Below are positions 31,460-43,544 of a stretch of 64,000 nt of DNA, piece by piece; the first letter of the stretch is position 1, and each line of letters begins with the position of its first letter. Source of the DNA: Eublepharis macularius (Eukaryota > Chordata > Lepidosauria > Squamata > Eublepharidae). Position numbers and translations under genes: made by a program. The notes under the pieces were generated by a model, which was not told the DNA's origin, did no database searches, and worked only from the letters and a program-made list of their open reading frames with translations. The DNA lies in NCBI RefSeq assembly GCF_028583425.1, contig NC_072796.1, positions 128,375,464-128,439,463 on the forward strand. The letters are read 5' to 3'.

Positions 31460-32420
31460 TCCAGGATTAGCATCTCAACACCCCACGGACTTCATGCCAC
31501 CCACCATCAAAGCCCCAGAGAACACCCAGCCAGCACCCATCTGCGGGGTGGCAGATGCGACAGCCAGCACCTGAGTCAAGCTGGCGTCAGCGAGGAAGCT
31601 GCCAAAGCCTCTGCAGCCCATGCCTGCACCAGAGAGGGGCAGGGAAGGTGCCCGACGGAGCTCGACCTGACCATGAGGCCTGTGGAGTGGCGGTGTGGAG
31701 GAACACAACAGTCTCCAGCGTGGGCTTCTTTGATGGCACCCACAGGGTGTTGAGGCTGCTTCTACTCCACGGCACCTGACTCCAAGACCCAACGCTGGTG
31801 TCTGAGCGGGGAAGCCAACACTGCCTAGCCACAGTTACGACCACTGCCCCAGCCCGAGCACAAAGGTCCTGCCCCCAAACCAAGGCAGAGGTGGCCATGC
31901 CACCAGAAGTCAGTGATTGGCCGTCTGCTCGGACCACCAAGGGCAATGAGAGACCCTCTAAGATACAACTGGGAAGGGCAGGAGGAGGCTCCTATGGGCA
32001 GCAGGAGCCAGAGTGGAGCACAGAAGTATGGCCACATCTAGCTCAGGTGGTGGGACTCACCTTGGGGCAGGGTCTTGGGAGATGGGGTGAGGTTGGCACT
32101 AGAAGGTGGGTATATAAGGAGGGCTCCACACACAGGCCAGGGAGGAGAGGGTGTAGAGGTCCATCCCTGAAGCTAAGGGATAGCCTCACTGGTGGAGCCT
32201 GATGGCAGGGGGTTCTGATGTTCCATAGCAGGCACGCCCTCTCTGAGTCTTTAAAGAGGGGGCCGTTAATTAATGGCAGTGCACTGGGCACAGGCTGATC
32301 AGGTGGCCCCGAAGCAGGGAGGACAGAACAGCCCAAGGTGGCGCACTCAATGCCTCGCACAGCTGTCCAGTGTTGGGAGGGGCCACAGAGGACCCTGACA
32401 ATAATAAACAAACCTTTATG
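31460..32420. other. GC-rich block, possible LTR-like segment
   Basis: GC-rich DNA flanked by AT-rich DNA. It contains a TATA-like GGGTATATAAGGAGGG at 32107-32122 and AATAAAC near 32402, spaced as in an LTR. Direct repeats that would confirm an LTR were not found, and open frames on both strands look like by-products of GC content. The assignment is weak. Confidence 0.25.
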
Positions 32421-33264
32421 GTATTCCTCTGGCCATGTTCTATTTCCACAGTGCAGAAAAAGACAAGCCCTTCCAGTTTATGCTCTCCATTGCACACAGG
32501 TGGCACAGCTCCATTTTCCAGGTGGCCTTGGCTCTCGTCTGCATTTCTGGGTTTACTTAAGGGCATATTTTTATGTGGCAGAAGTTCCTGTCCTGATTTG
32601 GGCTACTTAACCATGCCAGACTTGGATTCTGGGAAATCATTTCAGTAACCATTGGCAGAGCACTCCAGTCCTTTTGCATACACTTTCTCTGATCCTTGGA
32701 CCATTGAACTTAAAAAAAAAATCCAGGGACATTTGGATCAAGATGTTGAAGAAAATGGAATTCATATATTTTTTTAATAACCAGACTACATTTTCTTATG
32801 TTTTGAAGTTGAGTGATGGGTGGTTCTCCCCCTGCACTAGTGAGCACTTCATGTGCTTTCAGAACAGTTTTGGAACTCATGAATTAAAGTCTTCAGGATG
32901 GCATATTCTGGGCAGCATTCTTTCCCTGAAGCACTGGGCAGCAGTAAGGGCATCTATGCATTCCAAACACAAAGAAGACCCTTACATCTTATTGCTTGCC
33001 AGAAATGAGGGGCGAAGAGAAACACCTGAGGCCTTTGGTCTTCAAAGCACAAACTTCAGAGAATCTGGAAGAAGCACATTCCACTGGAGACAAAAGGCAG
33101 TAGGAGCACAACACAGGCTAAAGCTTCAAGGTCTAATCATGCTTCCTATTTGAACCCCCCAAAAGAAGATACATTGATCTATCCCCCTAAATTAAAGAAA
33201 AACTTTTCTCCAGATAACCAAAAATTGAACAGCATCGTTATTCATACAATACTAGCAAACTGGA
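32421..33264. other. No recognised feature
   Basis: A plus frame at 32674-33153 has no recognisable domain. No repeat family seen. Confidence 0.4.
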
Positions 33265-33450
33265 ACACTTGAAGCTGCTTTATATTGAGTCAGATCAGTA
33301 GTCTATCAGAATCGCTATTGTGATCTGGCTTGAGGTCAGGTAGATGTCTTTCTCATCACCTGCTACCTGGAGGTGCTGGGGATTGAACCTGGGACTTTCT
33401 GCATTACAAAGCAGAAGCTCTATGACCAAGCCATGATCCTTTCTCAAGCT
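33265..33450 (-). repeat. tRNA-Ala-like SINE
   Basis: The head complement GGGGATTGAACCTGGGAC...AAAGCAGAAGCTCTATGACCAAGCC and body TTGAGTCAGATCAGTAGTC match the SINE at 22690-22905. Confidence 0.65.
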
Positions 33451-33814
33451 ACAGTGCACAACTCATCTCATCCCATTTTTTCCCAAAGCGCAGCAATGCA
33501 AGTCCTTATTCTCATAACCCAGTCCCCGGTCATGGGAGCAAGTAGTGATAGCCATGCAAAAGTATATATTGCCTTGACTTTGTTCCAGTTTCTGGGGAAC
33601 TGCTACTATGCACCCATTATCACGTGCCATTTTTTTTTTTGCACACCTTAAATACTTTGCAAATATCTTAAGAAGCAATAGTTGCAATGGGATGTGAAAA
33701 GCTGGATCCTGTATGCCCTTCCCACATGCTGCGGCATTTGGAACGTTCATCCACATAACATAGTTTCTTTCAAAGCCTGTAATTTTGGAAAGTGAAGGGA
33801 AAGCTGCATTCAAA

Positions 33815-34065
33815 GTAATTGGGAGAAACAAATCACCTGGAGGAGATGGGATACTTCAAGCTACAGAAACTTAGTCCATCATAATTTTAACAAGAATATG
33901 TCAACAAATACGTCAAACAAAAATATGGCCCAGAGACTGGAAATGCTCAATCAACATTCCAGTTCCCAAAAAAGGAGAAACTGAAGACTGCAGCAACTAT
34001 TGGCCCATCACATTAATTTCCCTTGCAAGCAAAGCAATTCTCAAAATTTTACAACAAAAATTTCT
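33815..34065 (+). pseudogene. BovB/RTE LINE reverse-transcriptase fragment
   Basis: Decayed coding text reads NKSPGGDGI, then RDWKCSINIPVPKKGETEDC and SNYWPITLISLASKAILKIL, which is the finger region of RTE-clade reverse transcriptase. The catalytic part is not present. A frame break occurs after NKSPGGDGI. Confidence 0.8.
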
Positions 34066-34164
34066 ATTTTATATGGAGTGAGAAATGCCAAATGTTCAAG
34101 CTGGATCCAGAAAAGAAAGAGGCATCAGAGATGATATTGCAAATTTACAATATTGCAAAGATAA

Positions 34165-34535
34165 TATTGCAAATTTACTCCCTTATGAACTTTCCTGACC
34201 ACTACCACCATCTTTGGAGATCGTGCTTCAGGTGCACCAACAACCTGGGAGAAGTTCTTTTTGCCAATGGTACCAACACTCTGGAATTCTTTCTCCAAGG
34301 AGATTCATCTGTCCCCTTCTGTTGCCATCGTCCCCCCGTGGGTGAAGTCTTTTTAGTTTCTTTTGGTGTTTTTATGTCTTAGTATGTATTTTAGTTCCAG
34401 TTTTAATGATGTGGTGGTGTTCTTTCTGGTCGGTTTTAAAGCGTGAATTTATTATGTATGTTTTAATTTGTGAGCCACCTTGGGAACCCTTGTGAGGGCA
34501 GAAAGATGGCATATAAATTTTGTAAAATCAAATCA
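34165..34535 (+). repeat. L2-type LINE 3' end
   Basis: CTCCCTTATGAACTTTCCTGACC at the start and GAGCCACCTTGGGAACCC...GGGCAGAAAGATGGCATATAAAT at the end, as in 27940-28475. Confidence 0.6.
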
Positions 34536-34539
34536 ATTT

Positions 34540-35305
34540 GGTGCATGATGTATAGAAAGCATAGGATCTGTCTCGGAGCTATGGAACAGTCGATTAATAT
34601 GGCTTATGTTGTATTCCTGTGTGCATTTATTTAGAAATGCCACTGAAATAAATGGGAATGACTCAAGGCAAATATGGAGTAGCATATAAAATGTTGAAAT
34701 TGGCTTGGTTCAAATGATTGCTCAGCCCTAAGAGCGGCAGGGTATATTTTCAGCCTAGCCAACCTCACAGGATTGTTGTGAGTACAAAAGGGGAATACCC
34801 TATGTATCATGCCTTTTATTTATCCATTTAGCCCCTTTTTTGCTGACCCTTCTCAGATTTTCCAGCAAGGTTTAACTTTTCCAATTTGGGCGCAGATGTT
34901 CTTCTTTTCCTTGTGATGCAGACAGGCTTAAATCTAGTTATCTTTTCTCTCTGTGTATTTACCTATTTAGATATTTATTTGGTGCCTTTATAAAAAAAAC
35001 ACAGCCATTAAGTATGTAACTCCTTCTGTTTGGGGGGAAATGCCTATCCCTCCCTTGCCTAGCCTAGCACCTGGAGGAGCCTTCTCACTTCCCTGTCTCT
35101 GGGTAGTTGCTGCCACCACTGTCCCCGTATGGGGTCCTGGTTAGGCAGGACAGCCTCCTAACCTCCCTCCTCTGCTATTGGGCCCAAGCGGTTGGGGGAC
35201 TATGTGGAACAGAAGAGCTTTCTTCCTTCATAAATTCCAAAAATCATTTATTTAACTTCTAACTATACACAGGAAAATACACAGTTTTTTAATGTGAAGT
35301 CTTGT
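34540..35305. other. No gene; short Sauria SINE fragment
   Basis: 34718-34815 keeps CAGCCTAGCCAACCTCACAGG and GATTGTTGTGAGTAC of a Sauria SINE. Nothing else recognised. Confidence 0.45.
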
Positions 35306-35310
35306 TCTGA

Positions 35311-35544
35311 GAGCAGAACTACAAGTGACAAAAGGCACAGGTTGGACACTTGTCAGCTTCCCTCAAGTTTTGATGGGAAATGTAGGCAGCTTGGCGGAAT
35401 GTTGGACAAGTGACAGTTGAAAAGTCCATTGGACAGCAGTCAGAGAGCGAAGCTGCGAGACCAGGATGCCTACATTTCCCATCAAAACTTGAGGGAAGCT
35501 GACAAGTGTCCAACCTGTGCCTTTTGTCACTTGTAGTTCCGCTC
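35311..35544. mobile_element. PIF/Harbinger-like MITE (234-bp subfamily)
   Basis: The left end GAGCAGAACTACAAGTGAC is the complement of the right end with one change, and TGA flanks both sides (35308-35310, 35545-35547). Same length and interior as 15970-16203. Confidence 0.82.
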
Positions 35545-35547
35545 TGA

Positions 35548-36540
35548 GAGAGGCGTGTCTTCATGATTGTTGCAAAGGCAGCCAACCAGCACTCAGCACA
35601 GCTGAATGGAGTGGTGGCTTTTTGATCATCATCATAAATGCCAGCCAATCGGTATGCTGCACAGCCAGCCTCCCCTGGAAGCAGGAAGAGCCTTTGAATA
35701 TGATTCAGGTTGGATGTGTGTACATCTGTCAAGTAAGGTGTGAGTACAGGCCAAAACTGTGTGTCTATCTTCATTAAGTCTTCCCTTGTCCTTCCCGTAT
35801 ATGTTGCTGATCCAGCTGGCACGTATTTTCTGTGGTTTTGCTTTCTGAAAAGGAAGCATTAAGCTCAGGCGTGCCGTAAAAACTTTGGGAGCCGTCCATG
35901 TCCCACTGCAGTAAATGAGCAATAGCTTCGACAGCAGGCGATTGAATGTTCCCCTTTTGATTAGTTAACCTACTGCTTTTACAAGTCAAGCAATGGGCAA
36001 ACTGGGGCCCATTAGGACAAAAGCCAGGTAGATTTCATAAATATGAAAGACACCTTCCTTTCTCCTCCTCCTGTCTTCAAATTGCCTGCAAGTCAACATC
36101 TATATTTGCTCGTATTTTTGTCTTTGGGGAAATGACACAAGAGTTACAGACGCCTGTGTTTTAGGTAGCGGAATGCTGGCAGTTCGTTGCAATTACTCGA
36201 CTGTTTCCGTGCACTGCCCAGTTGTGCAGACTGTGTGACATGTTATTTTTCTTGAGAAAAATTCTGAATTTCAAGTGGAGGCTGCATCCAGATGTTAGAT
36301 GACACTGAATAATGCACACACCGGACTTGCACATCTTGTCAGGTCCCCCACTATGGCGGGGAATCCCCTGGCCCCAGCTGATAGACCCTGCCATTGCTCA
36401 CCTGGTCGGCAGGTGGAAAAGGTGTAATGAAAGGGGGGGGGCAGGCTGGCAGACATACATGCCATGTCCACGTGCCTGCATCCCCCACCAGTTATGTCAT
36501 TTCTGGCACAACCTGAAAGCAGCAAGTCACACCAGAGGCT
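35548..36540. other. Mostly single-copy-looking DNA
   Basis: No gene seen. Roughly 36335-36480 resembles the TAGGGTTGCCAGATCCCC family. Confidence 0.35.
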
Positions 36541-36546
36541 AATTCA

Positions 36547-36602
36547 GTAAAAATCAGCCCCAAACATAGCAAAAAACGCTATCCTTTGGGCTGATTTTTA
36601 AA
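36547..36602. repeat. Short hairpin
   Basis: GTAAAAATCAGCCCCAAA pairs with TTTGGGCTGATTTTTA, and an inner ATAGC/GCTAT continues the stem around a small loop. Confidence 0.6.
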
Positions 36603-37387
36603 GAATCAGCCCCTGGAGTGATCCATCACTTCTGGGTTGCACCAGAAATGATGTGGTCACAAGAGATGCAGGTGTGCACACATGCACAGGTGTTACCTGT
36701 CCTCCCCTGTGCCCCCATACCCCCCAGCCCCCAGGTTTTTGACTTGAAGGAGCCTGGCCGTCCCGCTCTTGCTCCTTCCTCCTCGTGTAAAGAACTGTCA
36801 TTAAAAATATTTGTTCTACTTACCCATGGCATATGAATGTAAGCTTGCAAATTAATAACAGATAGTTTCCACCTACTTCACATACTAAAATCCTAAACCG
36901 GGGTTTAGCTTCGTTTTAGGATCCTGGTGAGTAGGTGTGTTGGAGGGCTAACTTCAGATACCTCATGCATTTGCATTCACAGATCATTATTAAGAGGAGT
37001 TGATTTTCAACCATTGTTCTCTGTGTAAGGAGAGAGGAATACTGTGGTGAATTATCTCCAGGGAGTGGGAAAGAAACCCACACTCCTGATCAAGGCCTAA
37101 ACAAATAGCATAAGATTTGCTGGTCACTTCTAAGTGACTGATTTCACACTGGAATATTCCCAAGGTTCCAGAGTACTAGAAGTACTCTCCACATTTTATG
37201 GAACATACTGATTGCATCTGAGTCCGACTCCTCACTCTGTGTGTTTACGAGAGTTGTAAGTTCTCTACAATGCCCATGTGTGCAGTGCCAACTTAGGATC
37301 AGAACCTCACTGTATGTGGAGAAGGGGTTTCAACCTCCCCCAATCCCACGCCATTTTGCCAGCCCCCCAAAATCCTACAGGGATATC
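36603..37387. other. No recognised feature
   Basis: No coding domain or clear repeat family. Confidence 0.35.
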
Positions 37388-37395
37388 CTCTATCC

Positions 37396-38001
37396 CAGAT
37401 GTTTCTAACCTTTTTCAGCTTGCAGGCACATTTGGAATTTTGGCATCGTGTGCTGGGCGAAGCGACAATGTGGCTGCCACAAAATGGCAGCTGCAAGAGA
37501 CAGAGCCACAAAATGGCTGCTTCAGCTTACCGTCAGTCACACAGTGAAGATCTTTGTGCAGCGGAAGCAGTTCCTGTCAAAGCAATGGTTTTAAAAATAT
37601 GCAGAGCTAATCAACAGTTCCATGGCCAATCAGAAGTCACGCTTTGCAAATTATTATTTATTACATTTTTAATCTGCTCTTCTGTGAAATGGGTTCAGAG
37701 CAGAATACAACATATATAAAATACATAAACATATTACTTTAAAACTAGGTAAAAACATCAATAAATATATAAAGCAATTTGTAAAAGGCAGTAGCACACA
37801 GATTGCACAACTCAAACAGCAGTCCATGGGTCTGGATGGCCAACTATTAGATGTTGACAGAAGAGGGGGTAACCCCCCCCCCATGGCAGGAGGCAAAAGC
37901 CCCACCTGGCCCCACTCACTTTCTACAAAACACTTGGAGGGCGCCAGGAAAGGTGTTGGCAGACATATTTGTGCCCACGGGCACCACGTTGGGGATGTCT
38001 G
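37396..38001. mobile_element. hAT-like element (family H), interrupted
   Basis: Starts CAGATGTTTCTAACC and ends in the complement of CAGACATCCCCAACG. A perfect 8-bp duplication, CTCTATCC, flanks it at 37388-37395 and 38002-38009. GGGCACCACGTTGGGG near the right end is a word I associate with vertebrate hAT ends. A LINE 3' end lies inside at about 37655-37850. Confidence 0.82.
37655..37850 (-). repeat. LINE 3' end nested in the hAT-like element
   Basis: TTATTATTTATTACATTTTTAATCTGC followed by A-rich text resembles a reversed L2-type 3' end. Exact limits are uncertain. Confidence 0.45.
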
Positions 38002-38009
38002 CTCTATCC

Positions 38010-38843
38010 ATTCACCAGCAAGGTCTGATGAGGCCTCTTAATTTACCCGTGGGTATCACAGTTGGTTAACTTCAAGAACATACATGCATACATACATGTA
38101 AAGATTCTGCAGTGGTTCCTAAAGAGTTACACTGGTGATCCTTCCCATAGTAGAGGAAACCATCCAAATCTTGAATGTACGTCATAAGAAATTAATTGCA
38201 TTTGTTTCCTTGACTCCTGATGCTCTTCACATCATTTGTCTCGCTGACTCACTGACTTGTGACATCTTTCTTGATTATTCTTGGGACCTCGATGACTTTT
38301 AAAGCTATTTGCCAATTACAGTCCCTGATCCTTTCCACTTCCCAACAATATTGGCCATTAAGAAAAAAAGAAAAGAAAAAACCTAGTCCCACTTATGCCC
38401 CAAATCAAAACATTCAGGGAGGAAAATAAAATAACTTGTCAAGTGATCTCGTGTATAGATGCAAGAACATAGGAAGAGCCATGCTGGATCAGATCAAAGG
38501 CCCACGCAATCAGCATTTTGTGCACACAATGGCTGTCCAGCTGCCTCAAGGAATCCTAAAGTGGGCTGGCTTGAATGGCATCCACCACCAAAAAGATGAA
38601 ACAAAATGCAAATCAAAATGCAAATCAAAAACATTTTGATTGGAAAGTGACCAAGGAAGAGACGCTGCTTATGGGGGTTCCTGGTCCCTCCAAAGTTGGT
38701 TTCCATTTACCTAGTACGTCATCTAAAAATAGTTTGCTACAGTCTGGAAAGATCCGAAGCCCCTGACAATTTCTATGTGGCACAGGAAAATTTGGGACCA
38801 TTCGTTCATTGATAAGATCAATGATGAAACCACCCACCTAGAC
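38010..38843. other. No recognised feature
   Basis: No coding domain or clear repeat family. The CAAATGCAAAT-type stretch near 38605-38630 is a short local repeat. Confidence 0.4.
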
Positions 38844-38847
38844 TTCA

Positions 38848-39217
38848 AGCCAAGCTACAAGAGATGAATTATACAAGGAGGAGCACATGAAGGGAGTTGC
38901 AATGTTAGCCAGGAAGCTGAGTTTTAAAAGAGATTGAAATGCTTTGTCAATTTTCCCTCTCTACAGAGCCAGGGAGATGGCTGCTCAGAAGGTTTGTTTA
39001 TTTCCTCTTTGCCTCCTAGAAGGGGAGGTGAAACTGACAGAGCCTTCCGGAGGCAAAGAGGAAATTAACAAACCCTCTGAGTAGCATCTCCCTGGCTCTG
39101 TAGAGAGGGGAAATTGACAAAGCCTTCTGATCTCTTTTAAAACTCAGCTTTCTGGCTAACATTGCGACTCCTTTCACGTGCTCCTCCTTGTGTAATTCAT
39201 TTCTTGTAGCTTAGCTC
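38848..39217. mobile_element. PIF/Harbinger-like MITE, long diverged member
   Basis: A 370-bp foldback: the left AGCCAAGCTACAAGAGATGAATT is mirrored by the right AATTCATTTCTTGTAGCTTAGC, with TCA on both sides (38845-38847, 39218-39220). The arms contain AGAGCCAGGGAGATG and complement. The interior resembles neither the short nor the 234-bp subfamily. Confidence 0.72.
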
Positions 39218-39220
39218 TCA

Positions 39221-40615
39221 TATTGTTATCAATCTAGATTTCTAGAAACCTGGTTCCCAGTACTGGAATATATGGCAAATATGTGCATAAAACCAGATAA
39301 ACCTTACCCATTTGACTCCTTTATTTTATAAACATGTATCATATATAAAGAATATATTTTGAAATACAATATTTGTTATTGATCAAATTGTTATTATTAT
39401 ATTGTTCCATTGGTTGTAATCTACTTGAGTGTTAATATGTTAATGTATGTATTGTTTTGTATTACAAAATTAAAAATGTAAAAATAAAAAGTTAAAAAAT
39501 AGTTTCCAGTATTGTAACTGTAACAACTGCATTTCCCATCAGCTGCAAATTTCATGCATTGTGCAGGTGATTGCACTAGACGATCCTTGGAGTACCTTGT
39601 AGCTCTAAGTTTTCTGTTCTAAAAGAGTTAATGTATAAACCAACATCGGTTCCTCTGTATACCAGGGTCCCATGGGTAGTGCAATAGAACCTCTACAGAG
39701 GCAGAAACTAGAAGGTACACAACAAAGAACATATAACAAAATAAAGGAGTATTCACTTGTACACACTCCATATTATACACAGTTATAGATAATACACGAT
39801 AATAATTCACATGATGCTACAAGTTTCCTGATTGATTTCATGTTTCTAGATGTTCCTAAATATGCTAGTGTATGTGTAAGTGAAGAAGTGATAATAAAGC
39901 ATACGACCTGTCTTGAAGAGCAACGGGTCCAGAGTAGAAACTTCCAAGTAGAACTGCAAAAATTAGTTGCGAGGGATTGCGTTCGACAATACTCACAGGT
40001 TGAAAAGGTGCCTGAGATAAGGGCATGCAAAAGACATAGGGCACAACAAGAGTGCCTTAAAAGTACACAAAAGGGGTGCATGGAAAATAAATGTGGCATG
40101 GAGAATAAGCCAACAGCACCTATACTATAGGGCACCTACACAAGATGTAAATGATCATTAATAAGTGTCATTAATATGGATACTTGCTACATATCGTCAT
40201 TCAGATTGGGCGCTGCGGACTAATTCAGGCTCGGATTAGAAGTTTGGATCCTTAAATATGCAGCGGGAAAACAAGGGACGGTGATTGATTAGGTTGGGAA
40301 GTCAAGAAGAGACAGAAGTACATATGGGGTTAGGGTTGGCAGATTCTCTTAAGGCAGACCACTTGATTGCTAGTGACCAGACTCTGCAAAACAAACGGAC
40401 AGACATGATAACCTGAGTGGGTTCTAAAGAAGGAATTCTATAACCTTATGGTAATTCATTGTTCCTTTGTAGTTTTGATGCAGAAAATAAATCAGAGCAA
40501 TGCCGTATACATTGGTATAAGTTGTTATTCTTATCAGACTCGGAGATCCACCAATCTGTTAGAGGGTCTGCATTGGAGCCCATCCTGTTGACATGAATTA
40601 AAAGTGATTTGACGA
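39221..40615. other. No recognised feature
   Basis: AT-rich to about 39530. Open frames at 39773-40135 on both strands overlap each other and show no known domain. Confidence 0.4.
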
Positions 40616-40623
40616 ACTACTCT

Positions 40624-40984
40624 CAGGCATGGCATGTCCATGAAGGCAGTGCTGGCAGCCACCTCGAGCGCTGAAATCTGAAGGAGGCGCCCTGCCGGCC
40701 CCTGATGACACCCCCAACCCGGAAGTGGGCCGCGTCCCCGCTTGCCTGTCTGCCCCTTCGTCGCTGCCACCTGCATCTGCTCAGCTCTCGGCGAGCCAGG
40801 TGCCCAGGCAACGCGGCAGCGAGCGGGGAAGTGGGCCGTCTCCCTGCTCCTTTGCTGCTGCCACCCACCTCAGGTGAGGGAGATGCTCCTGCCAGAGTGT
40901 GCACGCACTTTGCGCGCGTGCACGGGGCAAAGGGTGCAAGTAGGTATCTCGCCCCAGGTGCCAGAAGCCCTGGCGCCGGCCCTG
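40624..40984. mobile_element. hAT-like element (family F, copy 2)
   Basis: The right end is the complement of CAGGGCCGGCGCCAGGG and the left end starts CAGGCATGGC. Flanking octamers ACTACTCT (40616-40623) and ATTACTCT (40985-40992) differ at one position. GC- and CpG-rich as in copy 1. Confidence 0.72.
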
Positions 40985-41504
40985 ATTACTCTGAACAGCA
41001 AGTATAACTGCCATGCCCATAAAATGGGGAGGGGGAGAGCATGAGACCAGCATCATCCCTTTTTCTCCAACCTCTGCTCTTTCCCCCATTGGAGCGGGTT
41101 GGGGGAAAGCCGAAAGTGATCCTTCCAGAGTGCGAATTCCTCCATGGCCCCGAGATTTGAGGTGATCCCGTACACTGGGTACCCCTAAGCCCATATTAGT
41201 AAGAGATGGGGTTGCCTTTGTAGTGCAAGCTTCCCTGTGGTAAAGCCCTTCTTCCAAGTTGTGGCACACAAAGCAACGACTTAGCATTTTATCAGTACGA
41301 AAGTTGTGCCTTCATTGATACATTAAATCCTGGAGGTGCATGAAAATAGCACAATGCTGTAGAGAAATAGGGGGGGGATTCCTGGTGGCATGCATGCTGT
41401 GGCAAGCAAGCCGTGTGAAAGTGGCCTTGATAAATTACTGTGTTTAAAATATTTTTCGTTTGCAGATTGCTACTGCTGAAGGCTGCAGCCTTTGGTGTGA
41501 GGCC

Positions 41505-41720
41505 ATGGGTTAGAGACAATGAATGCGCTTTGCATACAGAAAGCCCCAGTTTCAATTTCCTGGCATTTCCAGCTAAAAATATCATGTAGAAGAGCAAGAT
41601 TCGTGATCAGTAGCACCTTAAAGATCAACAAGATTTCCAGGGCACAAGCTTTTGAGATTAATCTGATGGAGGAAGCATGACTCGTGGAAGCTTATACTGT
41701 GAAAATCTTGCTGGTCTGGA
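41505..41720. repeat. tRNA-Ala-like SINE remnant followed by a family A-like arm
   Basis: 41505-41580 resembles the tRNA-Ala-like head (GCGCTTTGCATACAGAAAG, CAATTTCCTGGCATTTCC). 41605-41720 follows the PLE-like arm order (AGTAGCACCTTAAAGATCAAC, GCACAAGCTTTTGAGATT, CTGATGG). Confidence 0.45.
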
Positions 41721-41810
41721 AGGGGAAAAGAATGAAAAGCTGCTGACACTAACTACTGACACACTCCCTCTTTTTAGAATGTGCTTTAGTGATAACCTTG
41801 AAGAACGATG

Positions 41811-42120
41811 ACTTGGAGTCTCTCTACACAAGATGCCTAGGCGTGTGTTCTTCATGTATTGGCATCTCCTCTTCCGGAGCCTTTGCCCTGCCAAGGCTCA
41901 GTTAATTCAAAGTTTGAAGCAGCGAGGGCAGCAGGGTAAAAGCTCCGGAAGGGGAGACAGTCCAGCATGCCAGAGGCACTGGAGAACTGTGAGATAATCC
42001 ATCCCCTTCAGAGTGATCTCCACCGGCTCTGTTTTTCAAAACTATGCTTCCCGGCTAATATTATGTCTCCCAACCCTTGAAGAACATGTGTCAGATATCT
42101 TGTGTAGAGAGACACTTGGA
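41811..42120. mobile_element. Foldback element, family K
   Basis: Left GTCTCTCTACACAAGATGCC and right AAGATATCTTGTGTAG-type complement are inverted. The interior GATCTCCACCGGCTCTGTTT recurs, reversed, at about 63825-63845. Confidence 0.6.
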
Positions 42121-42210
42121 CTTAGTGGGTACGTAAAGAGAGCAATGGTACGCTTGAAACTATGCTAGAAACTAATTTATTTATGCTAGAAGAGTTATTC
42201 AACTCCAGGT

Positions 42211-42331
42211 AAAGGTAAAGAGGTAAAGCACCGAGTCATTACTGACCCATGGGGGGACGTCGCATCATGACATTTTCTTGGCGGACTTTTTGTTATGGGG
42301 TGGTTTGCCATTGCCTTCCCCAGTCATCCAA
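42211..42331 (-). repeat. Type C SINE fragment (BovB-like tail)
   Basis: AGGTAAAGCACCGAGTCATTAC to CATTGCCTTCCCCAGTCATC. The head is missing. Confidence 0.8.
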
Positions 42332-42784
42332 TTTCTTATCCAATTTCTTATCAACTCCCAATTGGATAAGAAATGGTATTATATTCAGTTGGTTACAAAT
42401 GATGGGATGATGAATACGATGATAGTAATGAAGAGATTATGTATTATATATTATGGTGTACCTAAATGTTGCAGCCATTTTTCTAAACCTGATCCTGTTA
42501 GGTGGAGAGTGGAAGGATGCTCAAGTGAACCTCATTTCAGGTGGCCCCTCTCCAACGTCACATCACATGCATTCGCTCGCATAGCCACACTTCAATTTGC
42601 TCCACATGAATACATTCAGGCGTCTGAGATCAGTTCCCCCTCAACAGCTAAAAGTATCCTAGGCTGTTTACAACTGCCAAATGCCCAGTTTCTCCCACCT
42701 CCCACATCCATTCATTAAGATTTCTCACACTTTCTCACTCCTTAAAGAAATGCAAATCGGCAAGTCCGAGGAGCCTAGAGTACT
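42332..42784. other. No recognised feature
   Basis: No coding domain or repeat family found. Confidence 0.4.
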
Positions 42785-43215
42785 TGCTCTACAGTGTACC
42801 TCCCTGAGAGTTCTCGCTGAGAAAACTGGCCTCAACCAGAGCCAGGGCTTTTTCGGGCCTGGCTCCAGCCTGGTGGAACTCTCTGTCTATTGATACCAGG
42901 GCCCGGCAGGATTTGTTATCGTTTCACTGGGCCTGCAAGATGGAGATGTTCCGCCAGGCATGTGGTTGAGGCTGGGCTTGGCCTCCACCCGCCGATCTGA
43001 ACCTTCCCTTCAGAGCTGTCCACCATCTTTTTTGCTAAGTAGCATCTAATGTCTGCCAACTGGTTATTATATTACTGCATATTGTATGATTGAACGGTTT
43101 TTAATGTTTTTATTATTTTTTATTGTATAAATTTTTCCAACGTGTTTTAAAATCGTTGTAACCCACCCTGAGCCCGTTCGCAGGGAGGGCGGAATAAAAA
43201 TCTAAAACAAACAAA
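42785..43215 (+). pseudogene. L2 LINE 3' fragment
   Basis: Corresponds to the C-terminal coding text and 3' untranslated region of the intact L2 at 50613: CTGGCTCCAGCCTGGTGGAAC, GATGTTCCGCCAGGCATGTGG, and terminal CACCCTGAGCCCG...GGAGGGCGGAATAAAAAT. Confidence 0.8.
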
Positions 43216-43544
43216 TGAAAATAAATAACTAAGACAACGTCGACCTTGATATACCAATAGTATGATTCTGTATAAGGCAACTTCATGTGTTCAGCTTGAT
43301 CCCTGTTCAACCCAACACCACTATTGACTCAGATCGGCATGGCATGCTAAACACAATGCAAACAAGAGGGCTTTATATCAAGCCTGCATTTTCTCCCCCC
43401 CCCCCCACCATTCATTTTAACATCTAGCTTGATGAATCCACTTTCTCTCTGGCGGCCTCCACCTTTCCTGAGGTCCAGAAAGCTCCTGCTCTCTTGATTT
43501 TCTGCAAACTCGGCAAAACTGAATTATTCAGGTGGTCTTTTTTA
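43216..43544. other. No gene; short unassigned segment
   Basis: Contains a C-run near 43397-43407. 43253-43340 may be a worn SINE body. Confidence 0.35.

Noticed and set aside
31457..32411. Six overlapping frames of 70-134 codons
   Set aside because: All six frames are open to similar degrees in GC-rich DNA, and none has a recognisable motif.
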